From: DASVBJ01 sp036375895
GTDB taxonomy: Bacteria > Actinomycetota > Actinomycetes > JACCUZ01
Assembly (NCBI GenBank): GCA_036375895.1
Contig: DASVBJ010000341.1
Span: 1-20,225, forward strand
DNA: 20,225 nucleotides
Reading direction: 5' to 3'
Shown piece by piece: positions 1 through 7,048 of this stretch. Below the pieces are notes generated by a model. It did no database searches. It saw only the letters and a program-made list of their open reading frames with translations, and was not told the origin of the DNA. A program made the translations under genes and the position numbers. Position 1 is the first letter of the stretch; the number at the start of each line of letters is the position of its first letter.

Positions 1-384
1 GACCGCGACGACTGGTGGGTCTACGACCCGCGCGACCCCCGTACGTACAACCTCTGGCAGCCGGGGCGCCCGGCGGTCGCCAGCTGGCGCACCAGCTGGG
101 CCGAGGACCTGTCGGGGTACGGCGGGCAGTACCGGTACGCCGTGGTGCTGGGCTTCAACCTGCCCGCCGGGGTGCACCGCGGCCCCGACGGCCAGCGGGT
201 GGCCGACGAGCCGGCCGACACCCGGCTCGGCGGCGGCATCTTCCTGCACGTCAGCGGGCCGGGGGCGACCTCCGGCTGCGTGTCGGTGCCGCGCGCGGCG
301 ATGCGGCGGGTGCTGGAGTGGCTGGACCCGGCCCGCCACCCCGTGGTCGTGATGGGGCCGCGCGGGGCGATCGACCGGCTCTAG
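1..384 (+). CDS. L,D-transpeptidase (YkuD-type) family protein, 3' part only
   Basis: The frame is open from the first base, so the 5' end lies outside the window; 127 codons are visible. The end of the protein carries the pattern G-G-G-I-F-L-H-V-S-G, then A-T-S-G-C-V-S-V-P. This matches the His...Ser-x-Gly-Cys catalytic region of YkuD-fold L,D-transpeptidases, where the Cys is the acyl-enzyme nucleophile. Such enzymes make 3-3 cross-links in peptidoglycan or attach proteins to it, outside the membrane. The spacing is a variant of the classical SHGCxR motif (S-G-C-V-S here), as in the actinobacterial secreted relatives, so the exact substrate is not known. Any signal peptide would be in the missing part. 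It is the only gene on the plus strand and converges on whiG, sharing CTAG as stop on both strands. Family assignment is fairly sure; enzymatic activity is inferred. Confidence 0.82.
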   Translation, partial: DRDDWWVYDPRDPRTYNLWQPGRPAVASWRTSWAEDLSGYGGQYRYAVVLGFNLPAGVHRGPDGQRVADEPADTRLGGGIFLHVSGPGATSGCVSVPRAAMRRVLEWLDPARHPVVVMGPRGAIDRL

Positions 385-1259
385 CTGCCCTCGGCCAGCT
401 TGCCGCGCAGCTGCAGCACCGCCTTGGTGTGCATCTGGCAGATGCGGCTCTCGGTCACCCCGAGCACCTGGCCGATCTCCGCGAGCGTCAGGCCCTCGTA
501 GTAGTAGAGCGTGACGACGATCTTCTCGCGCTCGGGCAGCGTGTTGATCGCCTTGGCGAGGAGGTACTTCGTCTCCTCGGACTCGAAGGCGAGGACGGGG
601 TCCTCGGCCTTGGTGTCCTCGAGGGTGTCCACGAGGCTGAGCTTGTCGCCCTTCTCGCCGCCGACGCTCAGCAGCTCGTCCAGCGCGACGACGTTGACGA
701 AGGAGACCTGGCTGAAGATCTGGTGCAGGTCGTCCAGGCCGATGCCCATCTCGGCGGCGACCTCGGCCTCCGTGGGCGTGCGGTGCAGCTCGGCCTCGAG
801 CTTGGCGTAGGCCTTCTCGACCTCGCGGGCCTTGTAGCGGACCGAGCGCGGGATCCAGTCGATGGCGCGCAGCTCGTCGATGATCGCGCCGCGGATGCGG
901 CTGATGGCGTAGGTCTCGAACTTGATGGCCCGTTCGAGGTCGAACTTCTCGATCGCGTCGATCAGGCCGAAGATGCCGTACGACACGAGGTCGGCCTGCT
1001 CGATGTTCGGGGGCAGCCCGACGCCGACGCGGCCGGCGACATACTTCACCAGCGGCGAGTAGTGCAGGATCAGCCGCTCGCGCAGCGCCTGCTCACCGGT
1101 CTTCTTGAACTGCTCCCAGAGCTCGCGAAGCGCCGCCTCGGCCGCGCTCTTCTCCGCGGCAGCCGCGTCGTCGAGCTCGACCTTCTTCTCGGTCGTGGCG
1201 CCCACGCCCCGGCCCGACGTGGCGGCCGAGCCGTCACGCCCGTGGGTGCGCCTGGTCAT
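381..1259 (-). CDS. whiG: RNA polymerase sigma factor WhiG (FliA/WhiG family)
   Basis: A 292-residue sigma-70 family protein. After a poorly conserved Ala-rich N-terminus (about 1-45) come region 1.2/2 (about 55-140, with LVSYGIFGLIDAIEKFD and FETYAISRIRGAIIDELR), region 3 (about 150-215) and region 4 with its helix-turn-helix (about 255-285, LTLAEIGQVLGVTESRICQ). The motif R-x-x-D-W-I-P-R-S-V-R is typical of the WhiG/FliA group. In Streptomyces WhiG starts sporulation of aerial hyphae; in motile bacteria the FliA branch drives flagellar genes, so the role here depends on the host's lifestyle. The chosen ATG has GAAGG a few bases upstream and overlaps the end of the recombinase gene by 26 bases. 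That suggests translational coupling at the end of the long minus-strand cluster. No anti-sigma gene is visible nearby. Confidence 0.93.
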   Translation of the reverse strand: MTRRTHGRDGSAATSGRGVGATTEKKVELDDAAAAEKSAAEAALRELWEQFKKTGEQALRERLILHYSPLVKYVAGRVGVGLPPNIEQADLVSYGIFGLIDAIEKFDLERAIKFETYAISRIRGAIIDELRAIDWIPRSVRYKAREVEKAYAKLEAELHRTPTEAEVAAEMGIGLDDLHQIFSQVSFVNVVALDELLSVGGEKGDKLSLVDTLEDTKAEDPVLAFESEETKYLLAKAINTLPEREKIVVTLYYYEGLTLAEIGQVLGVTESRICQMHTKAVLQLRGKLAEGS

Positions 1260-2226
1260 ATGTTGCCTTCAGCCTGTCGACGGACACATGGGTATAGATC
1301 TGCGTGGTGGCGAGCGTAGCGTGGCCGAGCAGCTCTTGAACGGTTCTCAGGTCGGCTCCCCCCTCGATGAGATGCGTGGCCGCACTGTGGCGCAGCCCGT
1401 GCGGGCCGAGGTCCGGCGCGCCGGGGACGTGGGCCAGCAGCGTGTGCACGACCCGGCGCACGGTCCGCGGGTCGATGCGTCCGCCGCGCGCACCCAGGAA
1501 CAGCGCGGGCCCGCTGCCGGTCACGGCGAGCCTCGGCCGGCCCTCCACGAGCCACGCGTCGACGGCGCGCAGCGCGGGAGCGCCCAGCGGCACCACCCGT
1601 TCCTTGTTGCCCTTGCCGAGCACCCGCACCACCCGGCGGGACCCGTCGAGGTCGTCGACGTCGAGCCCGCACAGCTCGGACACCCGGATGCCGCTGGCGT
1701 AGAGGACCTCGAGGACCGCCACGTCACGCAGGCCGGTCGGGGTGCGCTCGTCGGCCGCTGAGGCGGCCACGTCGAGGAGGGCACGCGCCTCGTCCCGACG
1801 GAGGACGTCCGGCAGGCTCCGGCCGGTCTTGGGGGTGGCGAGCAGCGCGCCGGCGTCGAGCGGCGCCCGGCCGGCCCGGTGCGCCCAGGCGGTGAAGCTG
1901 CGGGCCGATGCGGCCCGCCGCGCGACGCTGGACCGGGCCTGTCCGGTGGACGACAGCCGCGCCAGCCAGCTGCGCAGCACGGTCAGGTCGAGCCCGGCGA
2001 GGTCCCCGCGCCCCATCCGCACCGCGTGGTCGAGCAGGCTCGCCGCGTCGCCCACGTAGGCCCGCACCGAGTGGGCGGACAGTCCCCGACCGGAGCGGAG
2101 GTGACGTTCGTAGTCGGCGAGCGCGGCGTCCAGAGCCGGGGGAAGGGCGTCGCCCTCCCCCGCAGCCCCACCCGCCGCCGTGCCCACGCGGCCACGGTGA
2201 TCGAGTTCGGGACCGGAATCAAGCAC
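1234..2226 (-). CDS. xerC: Tyrosine recombinase XerC
   Basis: A 330-residue tyrosine recombinase. An N-terminal SAM-like core-binding domain (about 32-125) is followed by the catalytic domain (about 138-325). The catalytic set is complete: Arg181 (ASGIRVSEL), Lys205 (GKGNKER), His276 and Arg279 (HGLRHSAATHL), His302 (LGHATLATTQ) and nucleophile Tyr311 (IYTHV). Length and motifs fit the Xer enzymes that resolve chromosome dimers at dif, acting with a second Xer protein and FtsK. The position downstream of dprA is the usual chromosomal xerC place in actinobacteria, so a phage integrase is unlikely. The GTG start lies 19 bases after dprA. The first 25 or so residues are weakly supported, because no good ribosome site precedes this GTG; another in-frame GTG is at 2187. 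It ends 26 bases inside whiG. Confidence 0.92.
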   Translation of the reverse strand: MLDSGPELDHRGRVGTAAGGAAGEGDALPPALDAALADYERHLRSGRGLSAHSVRAYVGDAASLLDHAVRMGRGDLAGLDLTVLRSWLARLSSTGQARSSVARRAASARSFTAWAHRAGRAPLDAGALLATPKTGRSLPDVLRRDEARALLDVAASAADERTPTGLRDVAVLEVLYASGIRVSELCGLDVDDLDGSRRVVRVLGKGNKERVVPLGAPALRAVDAWLVEGRPRLAVTGSGPALFLGARGGRIDPRTVRRVVHTLLAHVPGAPDLGPHGLRHSAATHLIEGGADLRTVQELLGHATLATTQIYTHVSVDRLKATYDQAHPRA

Positions 2227-2237
2227 CCCGGTCGAAC
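2205..2237 (-). promoter_or_regulatory. Hairpin enclosing the xerC start codon
   Basis: On the minus strand GTTCGACCGG (2237-2228) can pair with CCGGT-CC-CGAAC (2216-2205), giving ten base pairs with a two-base bulge. The 11-base loop contains the GTG used as xerC start (2226-2224). No clear Shine-Dalgarno precedes this start, so the fold may limit or tune initiation, or translation may depend on ribosomes arriving from dprA. The structure is visible; the function is inference. Confidence 0.35.
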
Positions 2238-2245
2238 ACGGCGCG

Positions 2246-3421
2246 TCACCCCGGCGCGGCAGGGGCCCCAGCGGTGCGCGCCACCGCCGGGTGACGCATC
2301 CGGCGCCACTCCCCCGCAGCCTGCTCGGCGAGGCCCCGTGAGGAGAGCACGCCGAGGCAGCGCAGCACCGTCGGCAGGTCCAGCCCCGCCACGCGGGCGA
2401 CGCTGGCCGGGCCGGCCGCCCGGCGCGCGGGCAGCGCCTCCAGCACGCGCAGGTGCAGCTCGTCCAGGCCGTCGTGGGGCCTCTCCTCGCCGCGACGCGG
2501 CGGTGACTCGTCGGCGCCGAGCTCGCCCACGATGTCGAGCACGTCGGCCGTGTCGGTGACCAGGCTGGCGTTCTGCACCCGGACCATCTCGTGGCAGCCC
2601 GCGGACATGGCGGAGGTCACGGGCCCCGGCACCGCCATCACGGCCCGGCCGAGGTCGCCGGCGTGGTTGGCGGTGCTCCGGGCGCCGCTACGGCTGGCGG
2701 CCTCGACGACCACGGTGCCCCGGGCCAACGCCGCGATGACGCGGTTCCTGGCCAGGAACCGGGGCTTGGTGGGGCGGGCGCCGGGTGGCAGCTCGGAGAC
2801 CACGAGCCCGGTCTCGCGGACGGCGGCCAGCAGGCCGCCGTGCGCGGACGGGTAGGCGATGTCGACCCCGCAGGCCAGGACCGCCACGGTGCGCCCGTCG
2901 ACACCCAGCGCGCCGCGGTGGGCCGCCGCGTCGATGCCGTAGGCGGCGCCGGAGACCACGGTCCAGCCCCGCTCGGCCAGCCCCGCGCCCAGCCCCGCCG
3001 CCACGTGCTCGCCGTACGCCGTGCAGGCCCGCGCCCCCACGACGGCGACCGCGCGCCGGGCGAGCACGCTGAGATCGCCGGCCCCGCAGACCCACAGCGC
3101 AAGCGGCAGCTCGTCCCCCAGGTCGTCGAGCTGCGGCGGCCACTGCGCCGACCCGGGCACGATCAGCCGCGCGCCCACCCGGGCGGCCGCGGCGAGGTCC
3201 GCCTCGGCATCCGGCCCGCCCAGCCGGGAGCGGTACTGCGCCAGCCGCTCCGACGGCAGGGTCCCCTGCCGGACCTGCCCGAGCACCTCCTCCGCGCCCA
3301 GCGCCGCGACCAGCCGGCCGAGGGCCCGGTCACCTGGCTCGGCGAGCCGGGTCAGGGCGGCTCGCGCCAGCACCTCGCCGGGCTCCGGTGCGAGCCCACT
3401 CGTCCGGACGCTCACGGTCAC
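2246..3421 (-). CDS. dprA: DNA-processing protein DprA
   Basis: A 391-residue DprA/Smf protein, which binds incoming single-stranded DNA and loads RecA during natural transformation in model species. An N-terminal helical region (about 15-75) precedes the Rossmann-like DprA core (about 80-300). The core shows AVVGAR (about 126-131), VSGAAYGID (156-164), FLARNRVIA (222-230) and VPGPVTSAMSAGCH (264-277). A C-terminal winged-helix domain lies at about 318-375. The GTG start overlaps the comM stop as GTGA. Together with comM and yraN it forms the DNA-processing part of the cluster. DprA is widespread in bacteria not known to be competent, so its presence does not prove transformability. The protein looks intact. 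Confidence 0.93.
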   Translation of the reverse strand: MTVSVRTSGLAPEPGEVLARAALTRLAEPGDRALGRLVAALGAEEVLGQVRQGTLPSERLAQYRSRLGGPDAEADLAAAARVGARLIVPGSAQWPPQLDDLGDELPLALWVCGAGDLSVLARRAVAVVGARACTAYGEHVAAGLGAGLAERGWTVVSGAAYGIDAAAHRGALGVDGRTVAVLACGVDIAYPSAHGGLLAAVRETGLVVSELPPGARPTKPRFLARNRVIAALARGTVVVEAASRSGARSTANHAGDLGRAVMAVPGPVTSAMSAGCHEMVRVQNASLVTDTADVLDIVGELGADESPPRRGEERPHDGLDELHLRVLEALPARRAAGPASVARVAGLDLPTVLRCLGVLSSRGLAEQAAGEWRRMRHPAVARTAGAPAAPG

Positions 3422-5004
3422 GCGGCCCTCCGTTCGACACCGCGGTACTCCAGCGCCAACGCGACGTCACCGGCGTCCGGCAGCCCCCGGCCCGCCAGGT
3501 CGGCCAGCGTCCAGGCCACGCGCAGCACCCGGTCGACACCCCGCGCCGTCAGGACGCCGCGGTCGAGCTGGCTCTCGGCCGGGGCGACGACCTCCCACGG
3601 CAGCCGCCACTCGCGGCGCAGCACATGACCCGGCACCTCGGCGTTGGCCCGCCACGGCGTCCCCTCGAGCCGGCGCCCCATCCGCTCCCGAGCAGCGAGG
3701 ACGCGGGCGGCCACCACCGCGGTCGACTCGGTGGCCGCGTCATCGCGCAGGGCGGCCCGGCTCGCGGGCAGCATCTCCAGCCGCAGGTCGACCCGGTCCA
3801 ACAGCGGCCCGGAGAGCCGCGCCAGGTAGCGCACCTTGGCCATCGGGGTGCAGCGACAGTCGAGGCCCCGGCCGACCGCCATGCCGCACGGGCAGGGGTT
3901 GGCGGCCAGCACGAGCTGGAACCGTGCCGGGAACCGCACCTGTGCGGCCAGCCGGGCAACGCTGATCTCGCCGGACTCCAACGGCTGCCGCAGCGCGTCG
4001 AGGACCCCGGGAGCGAACTCCGGCGCCTCGTCCAGGAACAGCACACCCCGATGGGCGAGCGACGCGGCCCCGGGCCGCACGTGCGAGGAGCCGCCTCCGA
4101 CGATGGCCGGCACCGATGCCGTGTGGTGCGGCGCCTGGAACGGGGCCACCGTGACCAGCGGCGTGCCGGACGGGAGGGTGCCGGCGACCGAGTGGACCGC
4201 GGTGACCTCGAGGGCCGCCTCGGGGTCGAGCGGCGGCAGCAGGCCCGGCAGCCGCTCGGCCAGCATGGTCTTGCCCGCTCCCGGCGGCCCGAGCATCAGC
4301 AGGTGGTGACCGCCCGCCGCCGCCACCTCCAGGGCGAAGCGGCCCATCGGCTGGCCGAGCACGTCGCCGAGGTCGAGTCGAGCGAGGTCGCGCTGCCCGG
4401 CGTCCGGCCGCGCCGGCTCCGCGGCGGCACCACCGTCCGGATCCGCGTCCGCCGACCCGGCCTCCGACGCCGGCTCCTCCGGCGGCTCCTCACCCCGAGC
4501 GAGGGCGACCAGCTCGGCGAGCGACCGGACCCCGGTGACCCGCGCCCCCGGCACGAGCCGCGCCTCGGCTTCGTTGGCGGCCGGCACCACCGCGCTGCGG
4601 ACACCGGCGGCCACCGCGGCGGCGACGGCCGGCAGCACGCCCCGCACCGGGCGCACCCGCCCGTCCAGGCCGAGCTCACCGATCAGCACCGCCGCGTCGA
4701 ACACCCCGACCGGCACGACGGCCTGCGCCGCCAGCACCGCGCACGCGATGGCCAGGTCGAAGCCCGAGCCGCGCTTGGGCAGGCTCGCCGGGGACAGGTT
4801 GACGGTGATCCGCCGCGACGACGGCCAGGGCTGCCGGCTGTTCAGCACGGCCGCCCGGACCCGGTCGCGCGACTCGCTCAACGACGTGTCCGGCAGGCCG
4901 ACCAGCGCGTAGGCCGGGACCCCCTGACCGACATCCGCCTCGACATCGACGAGGTGACCCTGCACCCCGACGAGCGCGACCGCGCGGGTGCGCGCCAGCG
5001 CCAC
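3418..5004 (-). CDS. comM: ComM/YifB family Mg-chelatase-like AAA ATPase
   Basis: A 528-residue protein of the YifB/ComM family. The N-terminal ChlI-like domain (about 1-165) has the characteristic VEADVGQGVPAYALVGLPD and TVNLSPASLPKRGSGFDL blocks. The AAA+ domain (about 215-430) has Walker A GPPGAGKT at 239-246 and Walker B-like VLFLDEAPEF. The C-terminal domain (about 435-525) belongs to the Mg-chelatase-related group. ANPCPCG and a following C-R-C give the family's cysteine cluster. ComM is a hexameric helicase that promotes branch migration when transformed DNA is integrated (Vibrio, Acinetobacter). A charged, low-complexity linker at about 171-205 joins the first two domains. The GTG start directly abuts the yraN stop with no spacer. 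Confidence 0.93.
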   Translation of the reverse strand: MALARTRAVALVGVQGHLVDVEADVGQGVPAYALVGLPDTSLSESRDRVRAAVLNSRQPWPSSRRITVNLSPASLPKRGSGFDLAIACAVLAAQAVVPVGVFDAAVLIGELGLDGRVRPVRGVLPAVAAAVAAGVRSAVVPAANEAEARLVPGARVTGVRSLAELVALARGEEPPEEPASEAGSADADPDGGAAAEPARPDAGQRDLARLDLGDVLGQPMGRFALEVAAAGGHHLLMLGPPGAGKTMLAERLPGLLPPLDPEAALEVTAVHSVAGTLPSGTPLVTVAPFQAPHHTASVPAIVGGGSSHVRPGAASLAHRGVLFLDEAPEFAPGVLDALRQPLESGEISVARLAAQVRFPARFQLVLAANPCPCGMAVGRGLDCRCTPMAKVRYLARLSGPLLDRVDLRLEMLPASRAALRDDAATESTAVVAARVLAARERMGRRLEGTPWRANAEVPGHVLRREWRLPWEVVAPAESQLDRGVLTARGVDRVLRVAWTLADLAGRGLPDAGDVALALEYRGVERRAA

Positions 5005-5361
5005 TCACATCACCCCCCGGACGTGCTCGACCAGCGCCGCACCGCGCGGCGGCTTCAGCACGCCCACCAGGTCGATGCGCACGTCGACCGGCCGCACCGG
5101 GCTCTCGTCGAGCCAGCGGGCGGCCAGCCGCCGCAGCCGGGCCGCCTTGCGGGCGGTCACCCCCTCCAGCGGCGACCCGAACCCGAGCCCCGAACGGGTC
5201 TTGACCTCGCACACCACCAGCGTGTCGCCGTCGCGGGCCACGATGTCGATCTCGCCGAGGTCGCAGCGCCAGTTGCGCGCGAGGATCGACAGGCCGGCCT
5301 CGACGAGGTGTGCGGCGGCGACGGCCTCGCCGTAGGCCCCGAGGGCGTCCTTCGCACGCAT
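5005..5361 (-). CDS. yraN: YraN family putative endonuclease (UPF0102)
   Basis: A small protein (118 residues) of the YraN/UPF0102 family. It has a predicted restriction-endonuclease-like fold with G-E-I-D-I-V-A and V-C-E-V-K-T-R, the D-x(n)-ExK arrangement of this superfamily. The biochemical role is not established; relatives are commonly clustered with rnhB, comM and dprA, as here. I chose ATG at 5361 because GGAGG sits 8 bases upstream. In-frame GTG codons at 5370 and 5367 would add only two or three residues and would lie too close to that ribosome site. The stop codon abuts the comM start, so the pair is probably translationally coupled. Confidence 0.88.
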   Translation of the reverse strand: MRAKDALGAYGEAVAAAHLVEAGLSILARNWRCDLGEIDIVARDGDTLVVCEVKTRSGLGFGSPLEGVTARKAARLRRLAARWLDESPVRPVDVRIDLVGVLKPPRGAALVEHVRGVM

Positions 5362-5413
5362 CGGCACCACCTCCCGACGCGACCCTCCCGGACCCGGCCG
5401 GGCGGCGACAGGC

Positions 5414-5468
5414 GGCGCGGCGGTTCTGTGGACGACCGGCGCGGCGCGGCGGCTGTGGACGAGCGGCG
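5414..5468. repeat. Two-copy GC-rich repeat with DnaA-box-like cores
   Basis: The short gap between the DUF2469 gene and yraN holds two near-identical units (5414-5441 and 5443-5468). Each is built as GGCGCGGCGG, then CTGTGGACGA, then a CGGCG-type tail; copy one has two extra T residues. TGTGGACGA (5427-5435 and 5454-5462) differs by one base from the reverse complement of the actinobacterial DnaA box TTGTCCACA. The two cores are 27 bases apart. Whether DnaA binds is not known, and they may simply be a local duplication. Confidence 0.5.
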
Positions 5469-5470
5469 GG

Positions 5471-5800
5471 TCAGGCCCCGCCGAAGCCCTGCCCCTTGGG
5501 CAGCTCGATGTCGCTCTTGGCGAGCTCCTCGACGTTGACGTCCTTGAACGTCAGCACCCGGACGTTCTTCACGAACCGGGCGGGCCGGTACATGTCCCAC
5601 ACCCAGGCGTCGGCCATGGTGACCTCGAAGAACACCTCGCCGCCGTCGGTGGACCGGGTCTGCAGGTCGACCGCGTTGGTGAGGTAGAACCGGCGCTCGG
5701 TCTCGACCACGTACGAGAAGAGGCCCACGACGTCGCGGTACTCCCGGTAGAGCTGCAGCTCCATCTCGGTCTCGTACTTCTCGAGGTCCTCGGCACTCAC
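5471..5800 (-). CDS. DUF2469 family protein of unknown function
   Basis: A 109-residue acidic protein that matches the actinobacterial DUF2469 family, recognised from the N-terminal pattern MSAEDLEKYETEMELQLYRE and the aromatic-rich centre with W-V-W-D-M-Y-R-P. No catalytic motif, signal peptide or membrane segment is visible. The family is typically found just after rnhB, as here. The GTG start overlaps the rnhB stop as GTGA, so the two are almost certainly co-translated, and a role linked to RNA/DNA hybrid processing or to the neighbouring DNA genes is a guess from context only. I cannot give a function. The C-terminus ends GQGFGGA just before the two-copy repeat. Confidence 0.87.
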   Translation of the reverse strand: MSAEDLEKYETEMELQLYREYRDVVGLFSYVVETERRFYLTNAVDLQTRSTDGGEVFFEVTMADAWVWDMYRPARFVKNVRVLTFKDVNVEELAKSDIELPKGQGFGGA

Positions 5801-6537
5801 GCGAACACCGCCTCCTCCTCGATCGTGACGTCGTCATTCTGCCCCTCGCCGACCCGCACGAGGGTGCGGACCGGGACCCTGGCGTCGTCAGCGGCCCGCC
5901 GAGCCACGTTGACGTAGGAGAACCGGTGCTCGGGGCAGGGGCCGTGGGCGTCGAGCGCCGCGTTGTGCGTGGGGGTGACGTAGCCCTTGTGCCCCGCGAA
6001 GTCGTACGCCGGGTAGCGCTCGTGCAGCGCCACCATCAGCCGGTCCCGTGTCACCTTGGCGACCACCGAGGCCGCGGCGATCGAGGCGCTGACCCGGTCG
6101 CCCTTCCACACGGCGAGCCCCGGGGCCGGCAGCCCGGCCACCGGGAAGCCGTCGGTGAGCACGTAGGCGGGCACCGCGTCCAGGCGCATCAGCGCGCGCC
6201 GCATGCCCTCGACGTTGCTCACGTGCAGGCCGCACCGGTCGACCTCCTCGGACGGGACCACGACCGCCGACCAGCTGACGGCGCGCGCCACCACCTCGTC
6301 GTACACCCGCTCCCGCGCGGCCGGCGTCAGCAGCTTGGAGTCGGCCAGGCCCGGCACCTCCCCCCGGCGGCCCTCCGGCAGCACGACCGCCGCCACGACC
6401 AGCGGGCCCGCGCAGGCGCCCCGCCCGGCCTCGTCGGCACCGGCCACCGGGGTCAGGCCGGCTCGCGCCAGCGCCCGCTCGTAGGCATAGAGGCCCGAGT
6501 CGCGGCGGACCACGAACCGGCGGACGACCCCTGTCAC
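5797..6537 (-). CDS. rnhB: Ribonuclease HII
   Basis: A 246-residue RNase HII, which cuts the RNA strand of RNA/DNA hybrids and removes single ribonucleotides from DNA. The metal-binding acidic residues are in place: Asp-Glu in G-A-D-E-A-G-R-G-A near residue 31, and the later Asp residues in L-T-D-G-F-P and in the G-D-x-x-S-A-S-I-A-A-A-S-V-V-A-K block. I take the GTG at 6537 as start because it overlaps the NUDIX stop as GTGA and the protein then begins just before the conserved region. The open frame continues upstream, but that part is an Arg/Pro/Ala-rich shadow of the NUDIX gene. The C-terminal tail after the H-R-F-S-Y-V-N-V block is about 35 residues and acidic. Catalytic residues appear intact. 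Confidence 0.93.
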   Translation of the reverse strand: MTGVVRRFVVRRDSGLYAYERALARAGLTPVAGADEAGRGACAGPLVVAAVVLPEGRRGEVPGLADSKLLTPAARERVYDEVVARAVSWSAVVVPSEEVDRCGLHVSNVEGMRRALMRLDAVPAYVLTDGFPVAGLPAPGLAVWKGDRVSASIAAASVVAKVTRDRLMVALHERYPAYDFAGHKGYVTPTHNAALDAHGPCPEHRFSYVNVARRAADDARVPVRTLVRVGEGQNDDVTIEEEAVFA

Positions 6538-7028
6538 ACCCCCACCTCCAGCGGCACCGAGGGCAGGCCGCGGTGCAGGAGGTCGTGGACCAGCCCGGCG
6601 AGCGCGGTCGGGTAGACCAGCTCGTCGGTGGCGCGCAGCTCGTCGACGGTCCACCAGCGGTGGGCGTGCACGGCCCGCTGCTCGAGCTCGGTGAAGCCCG
6701 ACGTGTCGACGTCGTGCGAGTCGACGCGGGCCAGGAAGAACGTCTCCCGCTGCCGGAAGCGCTCGCCCTCGAAGTCGAACTCGGCCAGGCGGGTCCACAG
6801 CGGCGGGCCGAGCTCGGCGGTCGCGCAGCCGGTCTCCTCGCGCAGCTCACGCAGCGCGGCGGCCTCGAGCGACTCGCCGTCCTCGACGCCACCGCCGGGG
6901 GTGAACCAGAACCGGACGTCCGGCACGTGCGGGTCGGCGCCGACGAACAGCAGCACCCGGTCGTCGGCGTCGAGCAGGAGGACGCGGGCCGCCTCACGCG
7001 CCGTCGCGGCGACCGGTGGCTCGCTCAT
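6534..7028 (-). CDS. NUDIX hydrolase
   Basis: A 164-residue NUDIX protein. The full Nudix box is visible (GGGVEDGESLEAAALRELRE followed by E-T-G), giving the metal-binding helix that cleaves nucleoside diphosphates linked to another moiety. The substrate cannot be read from the sequence. A preceding R-F-W-F-T-P-G segment and a later V-x-x-H-x-W-W-T segment fit the housecleaning type. The ATG at 7028 begins MSEPPVAATAREAARVLLL. The longer open frame upstream overlaps lepB and looks like a shadow. There is no good Shine-Dalgarno, but TAGGCT ends exactly 7 bases before the ATG, which suggests a leaderless transcript. The stop overlaps rnhB. Confidence 0.88.
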   Translation of the reverse strand: MSEPPVAATAREAARVLLLDADDRVLLFVGADPHVPDVRFWFTPGGGVEDGESLEAAALRELREETGCATAELGPPLWTRLAEFDFEGERFRQRETFFLARVDSHDVDTSGFTELEQRAVHAHRWWTVDELRATDELVYPTALAGLVHDLLHRGLPSVPLEVGV

Positions 7029-7035
7029 GCCCCCG

Positions 7036-7041
7036 AGCCTA
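7036..7041 (-). promoter_or_regulatory. Possible leaderless -10 element of the NUDIX gene
   Basis: On the minus strand TAGGCT is followed by seven bases and then the ATG of the NUDIX gene. This spacing would place the transcription start at the A of the start codon, the usual layout of leaderless actinobacterial genes. No convincing -35 is visible, so this is a candidate only. Confidence 0.35.
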
Positions 7042-7048
7042 CGACGGG

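Noticed and set aside
1234..2226. Recombinase gene as a sign of a phage or integrative element
   Set aside because: The gene is in the conserved dprA-xerC-whiG position, has Xer-type motifs, and no attachment site, tRNA or phage gene is near.
2246..5361. yraN-comM-dprA as a complete competence system
   Set aside because: These three are broadly conserved in non-competent bacteria; no DNA-uptake pilus or comEA/comEC genes are in the window.
3388..5538. A 716-codon plus-strand open frame over comM and yraN
   Set aside because: Arg/His/Pro/Gly-rich translation without domains; it mirrors the codon bias of the real minus-strand genes.
6538..6798. N-terminal extension of the RNase HII frame
   Set aside because: The extra 87 residues are Arg/Pro/Ala-rich shadow of the NUDIX gene; the GTG at 6537 with a GTGA overlap gives the normal family length.
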